The notes under the pieces are model-generated. The model had not been told where the DNA came from. It did not search any database and saw only the letters and a list, made by a program, of their open reading frames with translations. A program made the position numbers and the translations under genes. 64,000 nucleotides of DNA from Allolobophora icterica (lineage: Eukaryota > Annelida > Clitellata > Crassiclitellata > Lumbricidae), in contig OY744605.1 of assembly GCA_963556255.1 (NCBI GenBank), positions 65,281,730-65,345,729 on the forward strand. The letters run 5' to 3'. Positions 11,826 through 24,439 of the stretch are shown here, one piece after another. Position 1 is the first letter of the stretch. Every line of letters starts with the position of its first letter.

Positions 11826-11989
11826 GTCAGTAGTGCTTGTGAAAGTTTACATGCTAAAGTGATGGTGCTCTCAGATAGGACAGTCACCGGTTATAATTGT
11901 TTCACCGGTTATAATTGTTTCTTTTATTTTAAGGTAGAAATGATTCTTCAGGAATACTTTATTATTGTTATCATTAATAATATATTCGT

Positions 11990-12175
11990 GTTTATTCCCA
12001 AGCTCACTGACACACCACAGTAAGTTACAATTATCAAGATCTTATTGAACAAACGTCTTGGCAGCCTGTTAGGCACCCGCTCATTTTACTGCTGCACCCT
12101 AGGGAGTGGAAGGCTGAGTCAACATAGAGGGGGCTTTGGGGTATCGAACCACGTCTTTCACGATCTTCTTCATGC
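11990..12175 (-). repeat. SINE family C-like element, 3' part (interrupted)
   Basis: CACAGTAAGTTACAATTATC, AAGATCTTA and TTGGCAGCCTG..GGCACCCGCTC correspond in order to the repeat at 26296-26490 (ACGCAGTAAGATAAC, AAGATCTTAAAC, GTGGCAGCC..GGCGCCCGCTC). It stops near 12175 and its remaining end, CCATTCATCTATCCCCCTCC, appears at 12645. Confidence 0.5.
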
Positions 12176-12640
12176 AAGAGCAAAGTGCGCCCATACATTT
12201 CTTACCGGAATAACGTACACATACCGTACGTACGTTATCGAAAAGAATAACGAACACGAACCATACGCATACGTTAAAATGTAATTGCAAAATGAACAAA
12301 ATACATTTATGGCAGAATCGGTGTTCCATACACACTTCCATCATGGTCATCTTAGTTGTTTACTTTACTAGTACGACGGCGAATAAAACGCTTGCACATA
12401 ATAAGCATCGGGTATTAATTTTTAATTTTTGTTGTCATTAATCTTAATCTAGCATTATAATTGTTATCGCCCAAATGATTTTGTTGACTTTGTTGTGCAT
12501 AATGTTACGTATTTATTTTCGTCATGAACTGATGTCAACGTACGCCAATGTACGGCAAAACAACGTACGCGTACCGTACGCACAGTATAGAAAGAAATAA
12601 CATATGTTCCGTACGTACGGTCGCACACTATGTACGCCTA
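12176..12640. mobile_element. Putative insertion inside a SINE, CGTACG-rich ends
   Basis: The insert separates two halves of a repeat that is contiguous at 26300-26490. Both ends are rich in CGTACG words (CCGTACGTACGTTATC at left, TTCCGTACGTACGGTCGC at right) in roughly inverted arrangement. There is no ORF. Probably a small non-autonomous DNA element; exact termini and target duplication not resolved. Confidence 0.4.
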
Positions 12641-12694
12641 TGACCATTCATCTATCCCCCTCCCATGCAATGCAATGTAATGCAACTAGATTCA

Positions 12695-12860
12695 GTATCT
12701 CTCAAATGCGCTTTCCGCCAGAATAAACTGACTAATTCTCACTGGCTTCCTAACATTTGGATGTCATACTGTGCTCCACCTGCGGCTGACTAACCCAAGC
12801 TTCAGATCCACCTTCCTGTGTGACTTCGTGTACATATTCCTAATAATAACAACAACAGTC
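12695..12860 (+). mobile_element. 5'-truncated LINE 3' end
   Basis: CTAATTCTCACTGGCT, then a TGTGACTTCGTGTACAT block and TAATAATAACAAC, parallel the 3' terminus of the 9725-10235 LINE. Confidence 0.6.
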
Positions 12861-13134
12861 TGTTAATCTATCCGTAGTAAGTCACCAACCTCAACTGTCA
12901 AAATCTACACAGTCGCTGCGTAATTTCCGACCTTAGCTCACGAGAAAAATCAGTGCCCTTTTCAAAAACACGTAATTACAGTACGAGAAGTTCTTATAAT
13001 TATTATTATTTAGGCTTCAGAACAGCGCTGTTCAAAAGCAATGATCTCCAAAGACTTTGGAGGAGGAATCACCAATCTCAGGCCAATTGTCTCCATCATT
13101 AAACGAACACCCTCAGCACCGGAAACGGAACACC

Positions 13135-13545
13135 TCATCTCCCGTAAGACCGCCCACGCAACAGCCAACTAGCGCATAATTTCCGCAAAACTGCGCTATA
13201 TAAATTATCAGAATGAATGCCCATGTGATAGCCACCAAGCGACTAACATATAACCGCCTATACAATAATCGTAACCGTAATGTCCAAACTTCTAAAGCGC
13301 CACTCGAAGGCCAAGCCCAGGGCACCAGCCTATTCACGAGCGCTAAGTCAAATCAGAGGGGTTCCAGAAAGTAGTTCAAAAGAGGTCCAAGTCATATCCA
13401 CCTAGAGACTAAAGTTCTAATCTACAACCACCCACGCCTTGGCGTCCTAGTGACTAATTGCTGCAGAAACGCCCACGCAATAGCCACTTCTCGATTAATT
13501 GTCGCAACACCTCACACACGATAGCCACCTAGCGACTAATTGGCC
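13135..13545. repeat. Degenerate tandem motif (CCCACGCAA..GCCA..TAGCG)
   Basis: At least four irregularly spaced copies of a CACGCAA-AGCCAACTAGCG-like block, each followed by TAATT and TGC-GAA-like words. It ends before a (GTAA)n run at 13712-13728. Confidence 0.6.
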
Positions 13546-13879
13546 TAGTAAGACATGCCCCTCATTCTTTAACCAAATGACACAGGCTATCTTGCGCAAG
13601 AGTTCAGCTCATTGAGACAGGTAGAACTGAACTCATTAACCTCAAGTATTTGCCAGTCTCAGGTACATGTAATGCCTGTCTATTGCGCCTTTCCCAGCAT
13701 TAATTAAAAAGTAAGTAAGTAAGTAAAATAGAAACTCGTTCATTCCGGATATTGGCTTTCTGAGAACTACACCATCCCTGCTGGGATGTAGTTTTCATTG
13801 TCACATAGTGCTCACCGCTTTTTCTCAATTTACGGAAGGTAGTTTGGTCAACTAAACCGATAGTAAGATATCCTAAGGC

Positions 13880-14130
13880 AATTTAAATCAGACAGAGTAT
13901 GGAAGGCAAGATAAGAAATGGCAAGGTAAGGTAAGGGCAGATAAGTTAGGTACCATTTAAGGTAAATAATGCTAGGTAAAATAAGACAAAGTACTTAGAT
14001 ATTAATGTAAGTTAACATATGATCAGATCAGATATCACATAAACCCTACAGATCACACAAAATAAGTAAGATTATAAGGAAAGGTAACGTAAGGTAAAAG
14101 AATACGGAAATGTTAGGCAAAGTAAGTAAT
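13880..14130. repeat. Degenerate GGTAA/AAGGTAAG repeat
   Basis: Many GGTAAGGTAAG-like words with drift. The same motif forms 21735-21835, so this is a dispersed simple-repeat type. Confidence 0.65.
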
Positions 14131-14315
14131 ACAACTGCTTGTTTATTATAGGAGTCCTATGCTTCTCTCAACAAGAGTCCTGAACAGCCCACAGTCTTTC
14201 CCGATATATAGCTACATCCAAGACGCACACTCAAAGGCGCTCCTAGCCCAACTCCAGCGATTACGCACAGTTTCACCTGCTAGTAAACGGTGTATGCAGT
14301 CCATAGTTAAAATGC

Positions 14316-14425
14316 AGTGTTGGGATAAATAGTCAAGGCACCTATTCAAATAGATTAGTAAGAAACTATTTAAATAGATAATTATCATAGTAAATAGTTG
14401 AGGTCTATTGCAAATAGCACATGAT
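14316..14425. mobile_element. hAT-like terminal sequence, partial
   Basis: CAGTGTTGGGATAAATAGTC is followed by repeated ACTATTTAAATAG/AAATAGTT words. This layout (CAG-G start, then short A/T-rich inverted words) is common in hAT-type non-autonomous elements. I found no partner end with a target duplication. Confidence 0.35.
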
Positions 14426-16350
14426 TATTTAAAAACTATTCAGCCAATATTGGTTTCAGTTACAGGGAATTGTTTTGAAAGATTGCAATTCTCTACTGCA
14501 TTGACATGCAGTTGTTATTTTTGGTTAACTTTAAGTAAGAGCAACTGTTCAAAAGTTTCATCAGACAAGCAATTCCTTTTCTTTGTAAGAATTAGTGCTG
14601 CATTATTGAAGTCTCTCTGCTGAAGCATTCAATGGAATGCTTGTACTGAAACACAGAAAACACACTTATTTGATTCATGGCTGATTGTCCAGCATTTCTA
14701 GTTCATGTGACATATCACTCAGATGCTTCAAATGCGGATCCTCTGACTGTGCCGTTATAAATCATCGAAGAAGTCATCACTACTTATACTTACTTACTCA
14801 CTTACTATTACAAACCGAATTGGATGACAGTGCTTTGTCATTGCGAGCAGCAGAGTCACTTTCATCATTCACGTTCTCAACCGTTTTCTGCAGAAGCATC
14901 GAGACTTTCACTTTTGCGTTTTCAATCTAACTGCGTTTGAATTTTGATGAGGAATTCACTGTTGTCAAAAATTACCACCAACGAGCCTAGTAGGCTAGTA
15001 GCTGCACTTAGAAAATACTCAACCTGCCCAATGCGCCCCCAAGGGAAGGCTTGGGCGAATATATATGGCACTGCAGTAGTCAATCCTACTACAAACAAAC
15101 ACATGAACAGGGGCAAGTGCAGAATTAATGGAGAGTGAATGGGAAATGACCCACAATTGTCGCAACTGAAAACAACAAGCACCACATAACAGATCTAGGT
15201 GTTCAGAAAAGGAAAGTTCCGATCAACAACAACCCGAAGATTGCGGACAGATATCGAGTAGACAAAGTGACGGAAGTCATCAGTTTCAAACACGATATTT
15301 GTCTGAAACACAATCATAAGACCACAACAATCTACACAACTTGGCAACCTTTCCTTATGACTCGCATGGCTTGACAACAACATATCGTCAGTTTCATTAA
15401 ATGTGCCAAGAATCAGAAAGGACAGAGGCAACTCAACAACCTAACATGACAGCAACAACTGAAACCACAGAAAGTAGAAACAAAGGTATACACATAACAC
15501 GCTTGTCTCCACACCTCCATGTACGTGTACGTGGATAAGCGTACCATTCGGGTACATGCCTCCACAAAAACTCTTACACAAGCATGGTCCTGAGGTCTAA
15601 GAATCTTTCAGCCTAGGCCCTAACACAACTGAAAAAAACACACACGACAGAACACCTATTTCATACTCCCTACTTACTTTGGTACTAAACTACCTATTAG
15701 TAATTGATGGAGGGCTATGAGAACACCAGATGGAGTGACATTCCCACGGACAGTCACCCATGCATGTACCAACCCAGCTCAGTAGTGCTTGACTTCACAG
15801 TGCCTGCCACCATCTTATCAACAACACCAGGCGGCATTAAGGTGACTGACATATATGTCTGAGATTTTGACAAGTCGCTCCATCAGTCACGTCTGTCACT
15901 TACCCAGTCCATCAATCAGTAATCGGCAATGCTCTGTCGTCTTGCAGGCCGGCAGCCGACAAGATCATCCCAATCAGACAAAATGTCTGTTATCACTCAA
16001 CAAGGCTTCTCAAAAAGCATCATAAAATTATTGTCTCGTCAACAGCAGACACTGCTGTGGCTTCTCAGAGGTTAAAAGAGCTAGAAAAATATACAGATAT
16101 TTGAATGAAATATATTGCATTATATTGTAAAATTTTGCAATACTAATGCATACAGTGCTTGTATTTATACAGACCGACAGACTTAACTACTAACCAACTG
16201 ATTAACAAACTGACTGAATTTCTGACTGACTGACTGACTGACTGACAGATGCTTTGACTTATCTTTCATAATTACTGACTTACTAACCGAAAGAGTACCT
16301 GACACCTCAATAACGACACGCTGTCTCTATTTGACACATAGTCCTAATAT
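14426..16350. other. HDAC intron, no gene recognised
   Basis: Mixed-composition sequence with several 60-90-residue frames on both strands and no domain signatures or plausible splice pairs. Short (CTGA)n at 16218-16247. Confidence 0.45.
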
Positions 16351-16354
16351 AACA

Positions 16355-16800
16355 CAGCAGTGGCTTTAAGTGGTTCACAAGAAATGCAATCTTTTAGAAG
16401 TGCTGCAAGTTCATCTGGAATGCTTCATAGCCCATCAATCCTAGCTTCTTCTTAGAAGCCGTTATTGTGTCCACTGTGACAGAACCATCATCTGCTACCA
16501 CTCTTGCACTAAAGAATTTCTGCCCTAATGCTCCTTAAAGCTTCTTAAATAATTTACGTCTGTGACTTCCGTCGAGTCCCCTTGTTTGGTGCTAACTGAA
16601 AAACCTCTCCCACTGCACTGCCTCCTTTCCAGTGATAACCTGATTGCTTCAATTAGGTTTCTTCAGCTCACCCTCCTCTCCAATTTGTAATATCCGTGTT
16701 AATCCACACCTTTCAATCTTTCTTCATAGCTCAGATCCTTCAATTTGGTAGTCCTAGTTTGCACTTTCTCTGCTTATTCTGTGTCATGTTTCAGGTATGA
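16355..16800 (-). mobile_element. CR1-like LINE C-terminal pseudogene
   Basis: Read on the minus strand with frameshifts, it shows in order: LVRPQFEY-like, KLGLPNLKDLSYEERLKGVG, LFKKL and GQKFFSARVVADDGSV. Established: CR1/L2 ORF2 C-termini carry VRP-LEY, L-Y-ERL--L-L and FF--RVV--WN-LP at these spacings. Several frameshifts and stops: dead. Confidence 0.6.
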
Positions 16801-18295
16801 AGTATTCAAAACTGTGGCCTCACCAGTAATTTGCACAACATCACTAATGTACATTTCTCTGTGCAGACTATTATTCTCTTGATCGTATATACCTAAGGTT
16901 AAGTCAGCCCTCTCTGCATCAGCTCTCTGCTTTAAAGGTTTGGCATACTTGTGCATACTCATTCCCATGTCACTTTCTTCCACACTCACTTTCAATACCT
17001 TACCTCCATTTCATGTGAAAACTCTTGTTTCTCTTCACCGTATGCATCATTGAGCACTTTTCCAAATTAACGAGCATCTGTCAGTCCCTGTAACCGTTTG
17101 AACAGCATTCTTAGATCTTCTGGCAGTATCTCCACTTCTTCTCATTAGTCACTGCTCAATACGTGCAGACATCTGCGCATGTCAACGGCCACGTTCGTTG
17201 TCGTCTCGCTCTCTATGCCATTTTCGGGGATTATTCGTCTTCATGCGGAATTTCTTTGTGTTATAATTCCCGACATGTTTGGATCATTTCTGACATGTTT
17301 GCTGTTGTCTAGTTTGCATGTTGGAATAATTCTTAGTGTCCATCATGGATTTAGCACCTTTTGACTGTATTTCTTTGCATATCATCCTGGAGTACACAAC
17401 TGGATGAAGAGCGATGGGCTTCCAGGTGTATGGTCGAGCCGCCTATCACGGACCTACGTATGGCATCTGCAGCCAGGAAACATATTTCGTCAGGGCTTAG
17501 GAGAACCGACATCTAGCGTGACTTTGATCATCTAAATAAGATAGTTTTAACCATCTAAAGCTAGTACACTGTTTGTGATCTCGGGCTTTCCCTTGATACT
17601 GCTATTTTGGCCACATAATGTGAGCTTTCTTGTTAACTGCATATAATTCCAATTATGATATTTTTGTAATACTTACCATACTTCTCACATTTGCATGCAT
17701 ACATTTGAAAACTTTACTACCTCTATTTTCCTTACACCTCCTGTCTACTGTAAACTTCTGTTTTCTTTGTATTTTATCCTTGTTTGTTTGAGATTTATTG
17801 AGTGTGTTTACAGTACTGTCTTCAATCCAGGTTTGAAGTCCTCATAATCAAGAACACTCGTCTCGCACCATATCCGCACCTCAATCATTCAGAAGTAAAC
17901 CATCTCTGACCAAGTAACCACCTTTCCAGGGATTGAAGTCCACTTCCCAGTATCTTACTTTATCTTCCATGTACTTCAGGTTGTTCTTGTTCTCAATTCT
18001 CTTTGCTGCCTAAAACCTCACTGATTTTCTGCCTTGGAAAAAATACCCATTACCTCTACTTAATCTTCTGTCTGTCCTCCCTCAGCCTATATATGGATCA
18101 AATCCCCATATACGGTCATAATCTCATCCGTTTCATCCATAAGGAGATTATTTGTGCAGGCTTACACAATAAATGTACCCCTTGATCACCTCTGAACAGC
18201 CATGGGTAGATTCTATGTGTGATGACTGTACAAGATGCTGTGCAAATGTTGTGTTAGAATTAAAGTGAATGAGCAAATCAAAGTGCATGGATGAG
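16801..18295. other. HDAC intron, no gene recognised
   Basis: Pyrimidine-leaning sequence without recognisable coding motifs. Some further decayed LINE sequence toward 16800-17000 is possible. Confidence 0.4.
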
Positions 18296-18299
18296 CTAC

Positions 18300-18850
18300 A
18301 AGTGTGAATAAGTGAATAAGTGAGCAAGTGAGTGAGTGCATTAGTGAGCAAGCAAGTGCTTATATGTGAGCAGACTATTAAGTGTGCGAGTGAGCGAGCA
18401 TCAGTAGAATTACTGGAAGTTTTGACTGACTCACTAACAGACACCTCAGACAGGACAGAATAACACAGAAAATGGAAAAACTGACTGACAACAGATCGAC
18501 TTGCAGACATATAGATGGAAACATGAATTGGCTGTCTGACTTATTGACAGACATGACTCACTGACAGACACAGATAGACACAGATAGACAAAGATAGACA
18601 AACAGATACAGATAGACACAGACAGGCAGACAGACTACTTGCTGACTGATTTACATTAAGTTTATTTAAAAAAATTTACTGATGGGCTTGGTCATTGACT
18701 TACTGACTCACTACTTGAACTGACTGGACCGACCGACTGACTGACCTTACCGACTGACCGACCGACCGACTGGCTGACTGACCCGACCGACCGACTGCCT
18801 GACTGACCCAACCGACCGACTGACTGGACTGACTGACTGACTGACCCGGA
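18300..18850. repeat. Degenerate tetranucleotide (AGTG)/(GACT)/(GACC) region
   Basis: GTGAGTGAGTGC at left, (AGACAGAT)-like words at 18550-18630, then (GACTGACCGACC) to 18845. The minus-strand Ser/Val/Gln-rich frame is a repeat artefact. Confidence 0.8.
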
Positions 18851-19230
18851 AGAATCTAACAACTTGGCACTGAGCTTAATGTGACTGAAGAATTGCAGGA
18901 CATGCACAAAACAGATTTATTGCCCAGAGTCATGAACGGATTAGGACCCATTCACAACTGCCAGAAAACACACTACAGGCACACTTCACTAGCAGTTGGA
19001 GCAGTTAACAGCGAACCTTTCTCTGGGTTAGTGAGGTCTTTGCAAATGGCTTGGTCTTATGATGGTAACAGGGCATAAGTATTGAATTTCACAACACAGG
19101 GCTCAAGGCTTCATTTAGTTTCACCATGCAAACATTGTATCAATCGTACAGTTTCAACTTTTTATAGTTCACCTACTTGGATGTTGTTGCTTGTTTGTTC
19201 TTAAATATGGTTTTCTATTGTAATTTGTGA

Positions 19231-19515
19231 GTGACAGTTTAGTGGTTAGCATGCTGGACTGTCAACCGAGAGGTCGATGGTTCAAATCCCTGCCAGGGTA
19301 GAAATTTGTTTTGAGATTTCTGTTCCACTTGCGCCCTCTAATCTACTCAGCTATAATGAGTACACTGACCGTACAATGTCGGTGGGAAGATGAGACAGCG
19401 AGGGAAGCTCTCCTATGCCAAAGCTAAGAAAGTAAAGCCGCTGACACTTCATACCCATGGCTGCCTCTCAGGCTAGCTCAAGTAACCTTTCTGTTGCTCT
19501 TTGCTTCATAATATT
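19231..19515 (+). repeat. SINE family A, tRNA-derived, best copy
   Basis: The head has an A-box-like TAGTGGTTAGCATGCTGGAC and a B-box-like GGTTCAAATCC, as in RNA polymerase III promoters. The body follows: TGCGCCCTCTAATCTACTC, GTACACTGACCGTACAATG, CTCCTATGCCAAAGCTAAG and CTTCATACCCATGGC. Other copies lie at 2565 (fragment), 19890, 29100 (reverse) and 29905, which argues against a functional tRNA gene. Confidence 0.75.
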
Positions 19516-19888
19516 GTCTGATCTAAATGTTGTCAATTTTAAGTTTTGTCTACTTTAGAACTTTGTTTATTATTGCTTTTTTATTTTTGAACATCATCTG
19601 AATTAAAATGCTCTTTACTTTTTAATGCCCACACAATGACCATAATTAACTGTTGGTTGGGATGAGATGCCATTTCAGCAAAGATCAACTCCATTCTGGA
19701 TGAATTCCATTTCAATAACATACGTATGTAATAAACACAATCATATACCAATCTGTTCAAGAAATGCATTGCAAGTACATCAACAAATATATTTTTGTAT
19801 ACAGGAATAATAACTAAACAAGATAGCTTTGGAAATATATGCCCACAAACAAATACGTGAACAAAGTTAAACACAAACTGCTGTGTCA
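19516..19888. other. Spacer between two SINEs, no gene
   Basis: AT-rich. The 102-residue minus-strand frame has no recognised domain. Confidence 0.4.
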
Positions 19889-20150
19889 CAGTCTAGATTG
19901 CAAAGCAGTCAGTCGAGAGACGAGGGATTCCAATCTCTGCCATGGTAGAAAGATGTTTTAAGGCATCCTAGCAAACCAAGCCATAGAAAAGTAAACTTAC
20001 CATACATTGTAGATGAAATATCAGGCAGCAAGGGAGAGGACTCGCCACACTCCCTCATATGCCAAGGTTAAAAAACTTAAGTCACTAACGCTTCGTACCC
20101 ATGGCTCGCCCTCAGAGATACTTTGTCGAACTGCTCTTCTTCAATATATA
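19889..20150 (+). repeat. SINE family A, degenerate copy
   Basis: The head is decayed (GAGGGATTCCAATCTCTGCC in place of the B box). The body blocks GGTAGAAAGATGTTTTAAG, TATGCCAAGGTTAAAAAACT and CTTCGTACCCATGGC keep the order seen at 19231-19515. Confidence 0.6.
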
Positions 20151-20663
20151 AACAAGACTGCTTCACATGTATACAAACACACAGACAGACAGAAAACGGT
20201 CCTGTCATAACGTTATTTATACGCACATTTAACATACATCATCGAAAGCGGTTTCTATAAGCAGACCTCGAAGACCGACCGAACCGCAATTGCTGATAAC
20301 AATATCTTCGTATAGAGGACTTTTGTACAGCTCTGCCCCGTGAGAACCAACTCTAAATAAAGAGGCATTACTAAATATACACTCCTGCCGAAAATATACT
20401 CTTCAAAGTAATGTCTGCTATAAGCAGGCACTGTGGTGTGGCTAGAACGCTCTTAGACATGTGTGTTATGGCACATACATACCCACATGTACAATTGTAC
20501 ATCATAAACTATGTGTAATTTATCAATAAATTTAAACTGCCTGTCTTCAAAGCATATCCTCAGAAGCACTCCACAGTTTTCAAGTGTAAAATTCTCACCA
20601 AACACTACCTCAAACACTGGAAAACCTGCTACCCTTTCCAATTTCTGGATCTCCACTATTGAC

Positions 20664-20871
20664 ATTGATCAGTTAGTTAGCTACTGCTTAACGACGTGGT
20701 GTCATAACAAAGATGTTTAGCGTCGCCCTCCTTACTCAAGGCTTGGGACAGGCACTACCAGAGTGCGAGCAGTGGCGAAGTTACTGACATCAGTGTTCAT
20801 TTCCAGGTATTAAATATCTCTCTGTCCTGGCCAGGATTCAAACCTGGACAGGTAGCACAGTCACTAACCAA
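20664..20871 (-). repeat. SINE family B, tRNA-derived, full-length-like
   Basis: On the minus strand: A-box-like GGTTAGTGACTGTGCTACC, B-box-like GGTTTGAATCC, then AACTTCGCCACTG, CCCAAGCCTTGAGTAAGGAG, GGCGACGCTAA and CATCTTTGTTATGACA. The second half is the repeat found at 698-832 and 44692-44806. Confidence 0.6.
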
Positions 20872-21734
20872 TGGATTACTGCTCATCCCAATGAGTGCTC
20901 ATATCTGGTTAACCATGCAGGATAATGTCTGTTGACGTCTGGCACATAAATCCTATATTGTTCATTCATTCACTCGTTGGTCAAAGGTCAGAGTTCAGCA
21001 TTCAGAAGTTGAGAGTTCAACTGAAACACTGGCAGAACAAGAAGCGTTTCAGTTATCACAATATTTTTACATCTTTCTTCGTCGTCAGAACGTTTGTTCA
21101 GCTCTTCCACTTGTTTTTTCAGTTTTCCAGAATGCCTTAAACAACTTTTTGTATTGCTTCTCAAGATTTTCATTACCCCTTTTTCCCTTTCCCTGGACTT
21201 TTCGGTGACCTTTTATTAATTACCAGCTGATTCTCTCCATGTCTCCTGTTATCAAGACCACTTTCTGCTTCTGATCAGTTTCTTAGGTAACTTTACCTTA
21301 ACCAGTTGGGGGTGGGGCAACTCAACGTCAAACCCTAAATCACATGGAGGCCATGTCTAGAGTGCCTCTGGATCCGCCCCTGATCGAAACCACACCCAGA
21401 TCCCTATTTTAATCTCTACCACAGTTATTTATACTTGCATGCTGGCCCAGCGCTTGCGCCTGCGTAATTGATTATCTTTTACGCCTCCCCTCCACATAAA
21501 CTGCATAAAGTGGGCGCTCAAAATAGCGACGACTGCCAGGTAACCTGCACGAATAACAGCCAAGGTCCGCCGTAGAACGACATCGAGACCTACTGTAGAA
21601 CAAACGCACCCAACGAAATTTTTTCATTTCAAGTATTAGTCAACGCGTCTGAGTAGAGATGAAAGGTCAGACACTACCGACGAGAATCCCGTCAGTTTCC
21701 TGTGGCCTAGTCAACACACATGGGTTCCTCATAA
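20872..21734. other. HDAC intron, no gene recognised
   Basis: No splice-compatible exon seen. The short plus- and minus-strand frames near 20925-21173 overlap and lack motifs. Confidence 0.4.
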
Positions 21735-21835
21735 AACCGTTACGGTAGGGTAAGGTGAGGCAAGGTAATGTAAGGAACTGCCAGATAAAGTAAGGCTAGG
21801 TAAGATAAAGTAATACATGGAAAGGTAAGATAGGG
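21735..21835. repeat. Degenerate GGTAAGGTAAG repeat
   Basis: Same motif family as 13880-14130. Confidence 0.65.
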
Positions 21836-23395
21836 CAAATATAAATCAAATCAAATATTCATTTATTGAAAGATTCCCGTCGACACAGACACGATGGGAT
21901 TACACAGTGTTACAGACATTAAATGCAAGTGAAAATAAATCAGATAACAGTTGATGAAAGAGACTAAACACATAAATGGAGTTTAAAATAAGGTATACAT
22001 ATACAAAAAAATTGCTGTTAATAAGTGTAGTGCAATGCTAGATATAAACCAATAATAAGAAACAAAACATAGATATTTGTGCTCATTTTTCTGTGTGTAA
22101 TGATTATTGTGCAAAAAAACAAATTTATATTTATTTATTTCAGCATTTTCACTGGCCGCAGTGAGACGTCAGTAGGCGGTATTGAAAATTTTTTCAATTG
22201 ACACCAATTATTTCTTCCAACACCGATTATACCAATTGTTCTAATAATTGGCCCCATTATGAGTATGACCAATTAATCGGTACAGCCTTAATTCAGGTAG
22301 ATAATTAAAGAAACTGGATTTGTCAAACTCATCCACTCTGCAAATCCACTCTGCAAATCGAACCCTGCCAAAGTGTCAAACTACAACATTAGTTCAGCGA
22401 GGGCAATGGCGTTCCAGACGTAAAAACAACAAATGAAGCATCACTCTCTTTCCTCACTTGCTGCTGACATTTTCACAAGAAATTTTCCGCCTTCTCTTCT
22501 ATCTGGCTAGGTTTCTATGCACTCGAAAACATAGGAAAACTGACACTGGCAATAATACTGCACACAGAACAGAACTTCCCAACAGCAGTGGCAACGAACA
22601 AGGGCAAGTGCAACAAGTGCTACTACAGGATGCACGGAAAGATGAAAGTAAAGGCAATTACCAACTGCGGTTCCGATGGCTTAGCAGATCACAGCAAGAC
22701 TTACTAAGTACACTCTTTAAAAGTCATGTTGCCACGAGGGGGGTGCAAGCCCGCCATGCATGCTCCCATATAATTAAGGGCACACACACTGCTGAGTTGG
22801 CTTCATTGACGGTTGTGGATTAAACTGGCCGAGTTTACTCTTCAAGTATCAAAACGGGGAAATTAAGAAAGGTGATAAGAGACCCAAGAAAGGTCATGAG
22901 ACGTCTGTGAGACAAGAATTAAGTGTTGTCAGGAATTTGGACACTTAAAAAGTCATAAAAAGTATCGGTGACTGAACAAGGTCATCTTACTGATTCATGA
23001 GTCGTCAGTTGTCATTAGATTTCGACCTGCGTTGAGTAGCTTGGTGATCTGCAAAATTTTCGACCCGCAGCTCTTTTTTTTACTAACTACCTGCCAAAGG
23101 TCACAAGGTCACAGCCCATTCTCCCAACTCACACTGACTGTGCTTTATTACTAAACAACTCATGTCTAAACGCCTTGTGGTTACATTAGTGTCTGTTATT
23201 TCCAGAATTCACTTTTGATAGTGTTCTCTACCATGAGGACGTTACATGCCCTGGCACCCATTGAACTTACCCAGATGGACTCTGATGACTTGGCGAAGGA
23301 TATCGTCGGCTGCACCTCATAGACGATCCGTTGTTGTTTACTCAGATAAACGTCATTATTCTGATTGATACACTCATTCACATAAACCCATACAA
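21836..23395. other. HDAC intron, no gene recognised
   Basis: Includes a 121-residue plus-strand frame (22458-22823) without recognised domain or supported splice sites. 22860-22990 repeats AAGAAAGGT(C/G)AT words. Confidence 0.4.
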
Positions 23396-23428
23396 TTGCA
23401 CTAAATACCACATAAACACAAAAGCTTG

Positions 23429-23555
23429 CCGAAGGTCAGAAATCTGCCAAAAGGTCATCTTCCACATTCAGCCAAGGTCATAAAATTGCCAAATGGGTAT
23501 CTTTCAAGACCAGCCCAGGTCACAAACCGGCCAAATGGGTATCTACGGAAGTTCA
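23429..23555 (+). repeat. 42-bp minisatellite, three units
   Basis: Units start AAGGTCAGAAATCTGCC, AAGGTCATAAAATTGCC and CAGGTCACAAACCGGCC. The 42-bp period keeps a plus-strand frame open (14-residue repeats, for example KVIKLPNGYLSRPA). Probably not a gene. Confidence 0.75.
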
Positions 23556-23919
23556 GCCAAAGAAAACTGGTAAAGACGGATGTTAGACGGTATGTCAAAG
23601 TAGAAGGAGAAGCAGTAAATCATGCTCTGAGCATCAGTTATTGTGAATGTTAAAGTAAAAACTGCTTTTGATACTAGGCATATGAAAGAATCCTTCCATT
23701 TTCCAGAGACAAACTGACAAAGTTTTGGTGAAATGCAAACTGGTGCAAGTTTTGTCATTTCAAATGATTTTGAGTGTACTTTACAAAATTATTACTATTA
23801 CTATGATTATGATTATGATCATTATAATTATTATTATTATCAACCAGCCTACTACATGTTCACCCACCAATGCAGCCAAATTTGTGTTTATCATTCCCAT
23901 GTTGAGTAACTAAATATAG

Positions 23920-24055
23920 TTACATTGGAAAAGTAACTGTAATCAGTAATTAGTCACCATTTTCATAAAGTAACTATTACGTGATAATTTAATCTTGCTG
24001 TCCAGTAACTATACTAATTACTTTTTAAAGCATCTATTCAGTGGTGGGAGAATCC
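23920..24055. mobile_element. hAT-like terminal sequence, partial
   Basis: AAGTAACTGTAATC, AGTAATTAGTCACC and TAATTACTTTTTAAAG end in ATTCAGTGGTGGGAG, an A/T-rich subterminal pattern ending in a CAGTG-type terminus. No matching second end was located. Confidence 0.3.
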
Positions 24056-24439
24056 TTCTCCCCAGCCCCAGGTCTATATGATGTTCTTTAAAAGGGTTTC
24101 TTTAATGCATCTGCTAATCCATATTTTAACGTCAGTATATTATACCTGCACCTATTCCACCCGGTCTATCCTACCTAGCTTCTGACATCCTGTAACAACC
24201 AATCAATATTTCAGCACATAGATGTCTGGCTAGTTACCTAAACACAGAACCATTTGTTTGTAGGAATTATCATCTCTAATCAGCAAGAGGTATACAATGT
24301 GGATTAACTCACGGGTCCAAGGTACGTTTTCTACATTGGTTAGGTTCCCGCACATCTATATACATACTGCTTTAATAGAGCTTCTGTTGGCTAATACGTA
24401 CAGGTACCAGGTCCAGGCAAAACATAGGACAAGAACTGG

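Noticed and set aside
19231..19310. Functional tRNA gene
   Set aside because: A and B boxes are present, but the sequence belongs to a dispersed SINE with a long non-tRNA body and several degenerate copies.
22458..22823. 121-residue plus-strand ORF
   Set aside because: No recognised domain, no supported splice sites, no second coding exon nearby.
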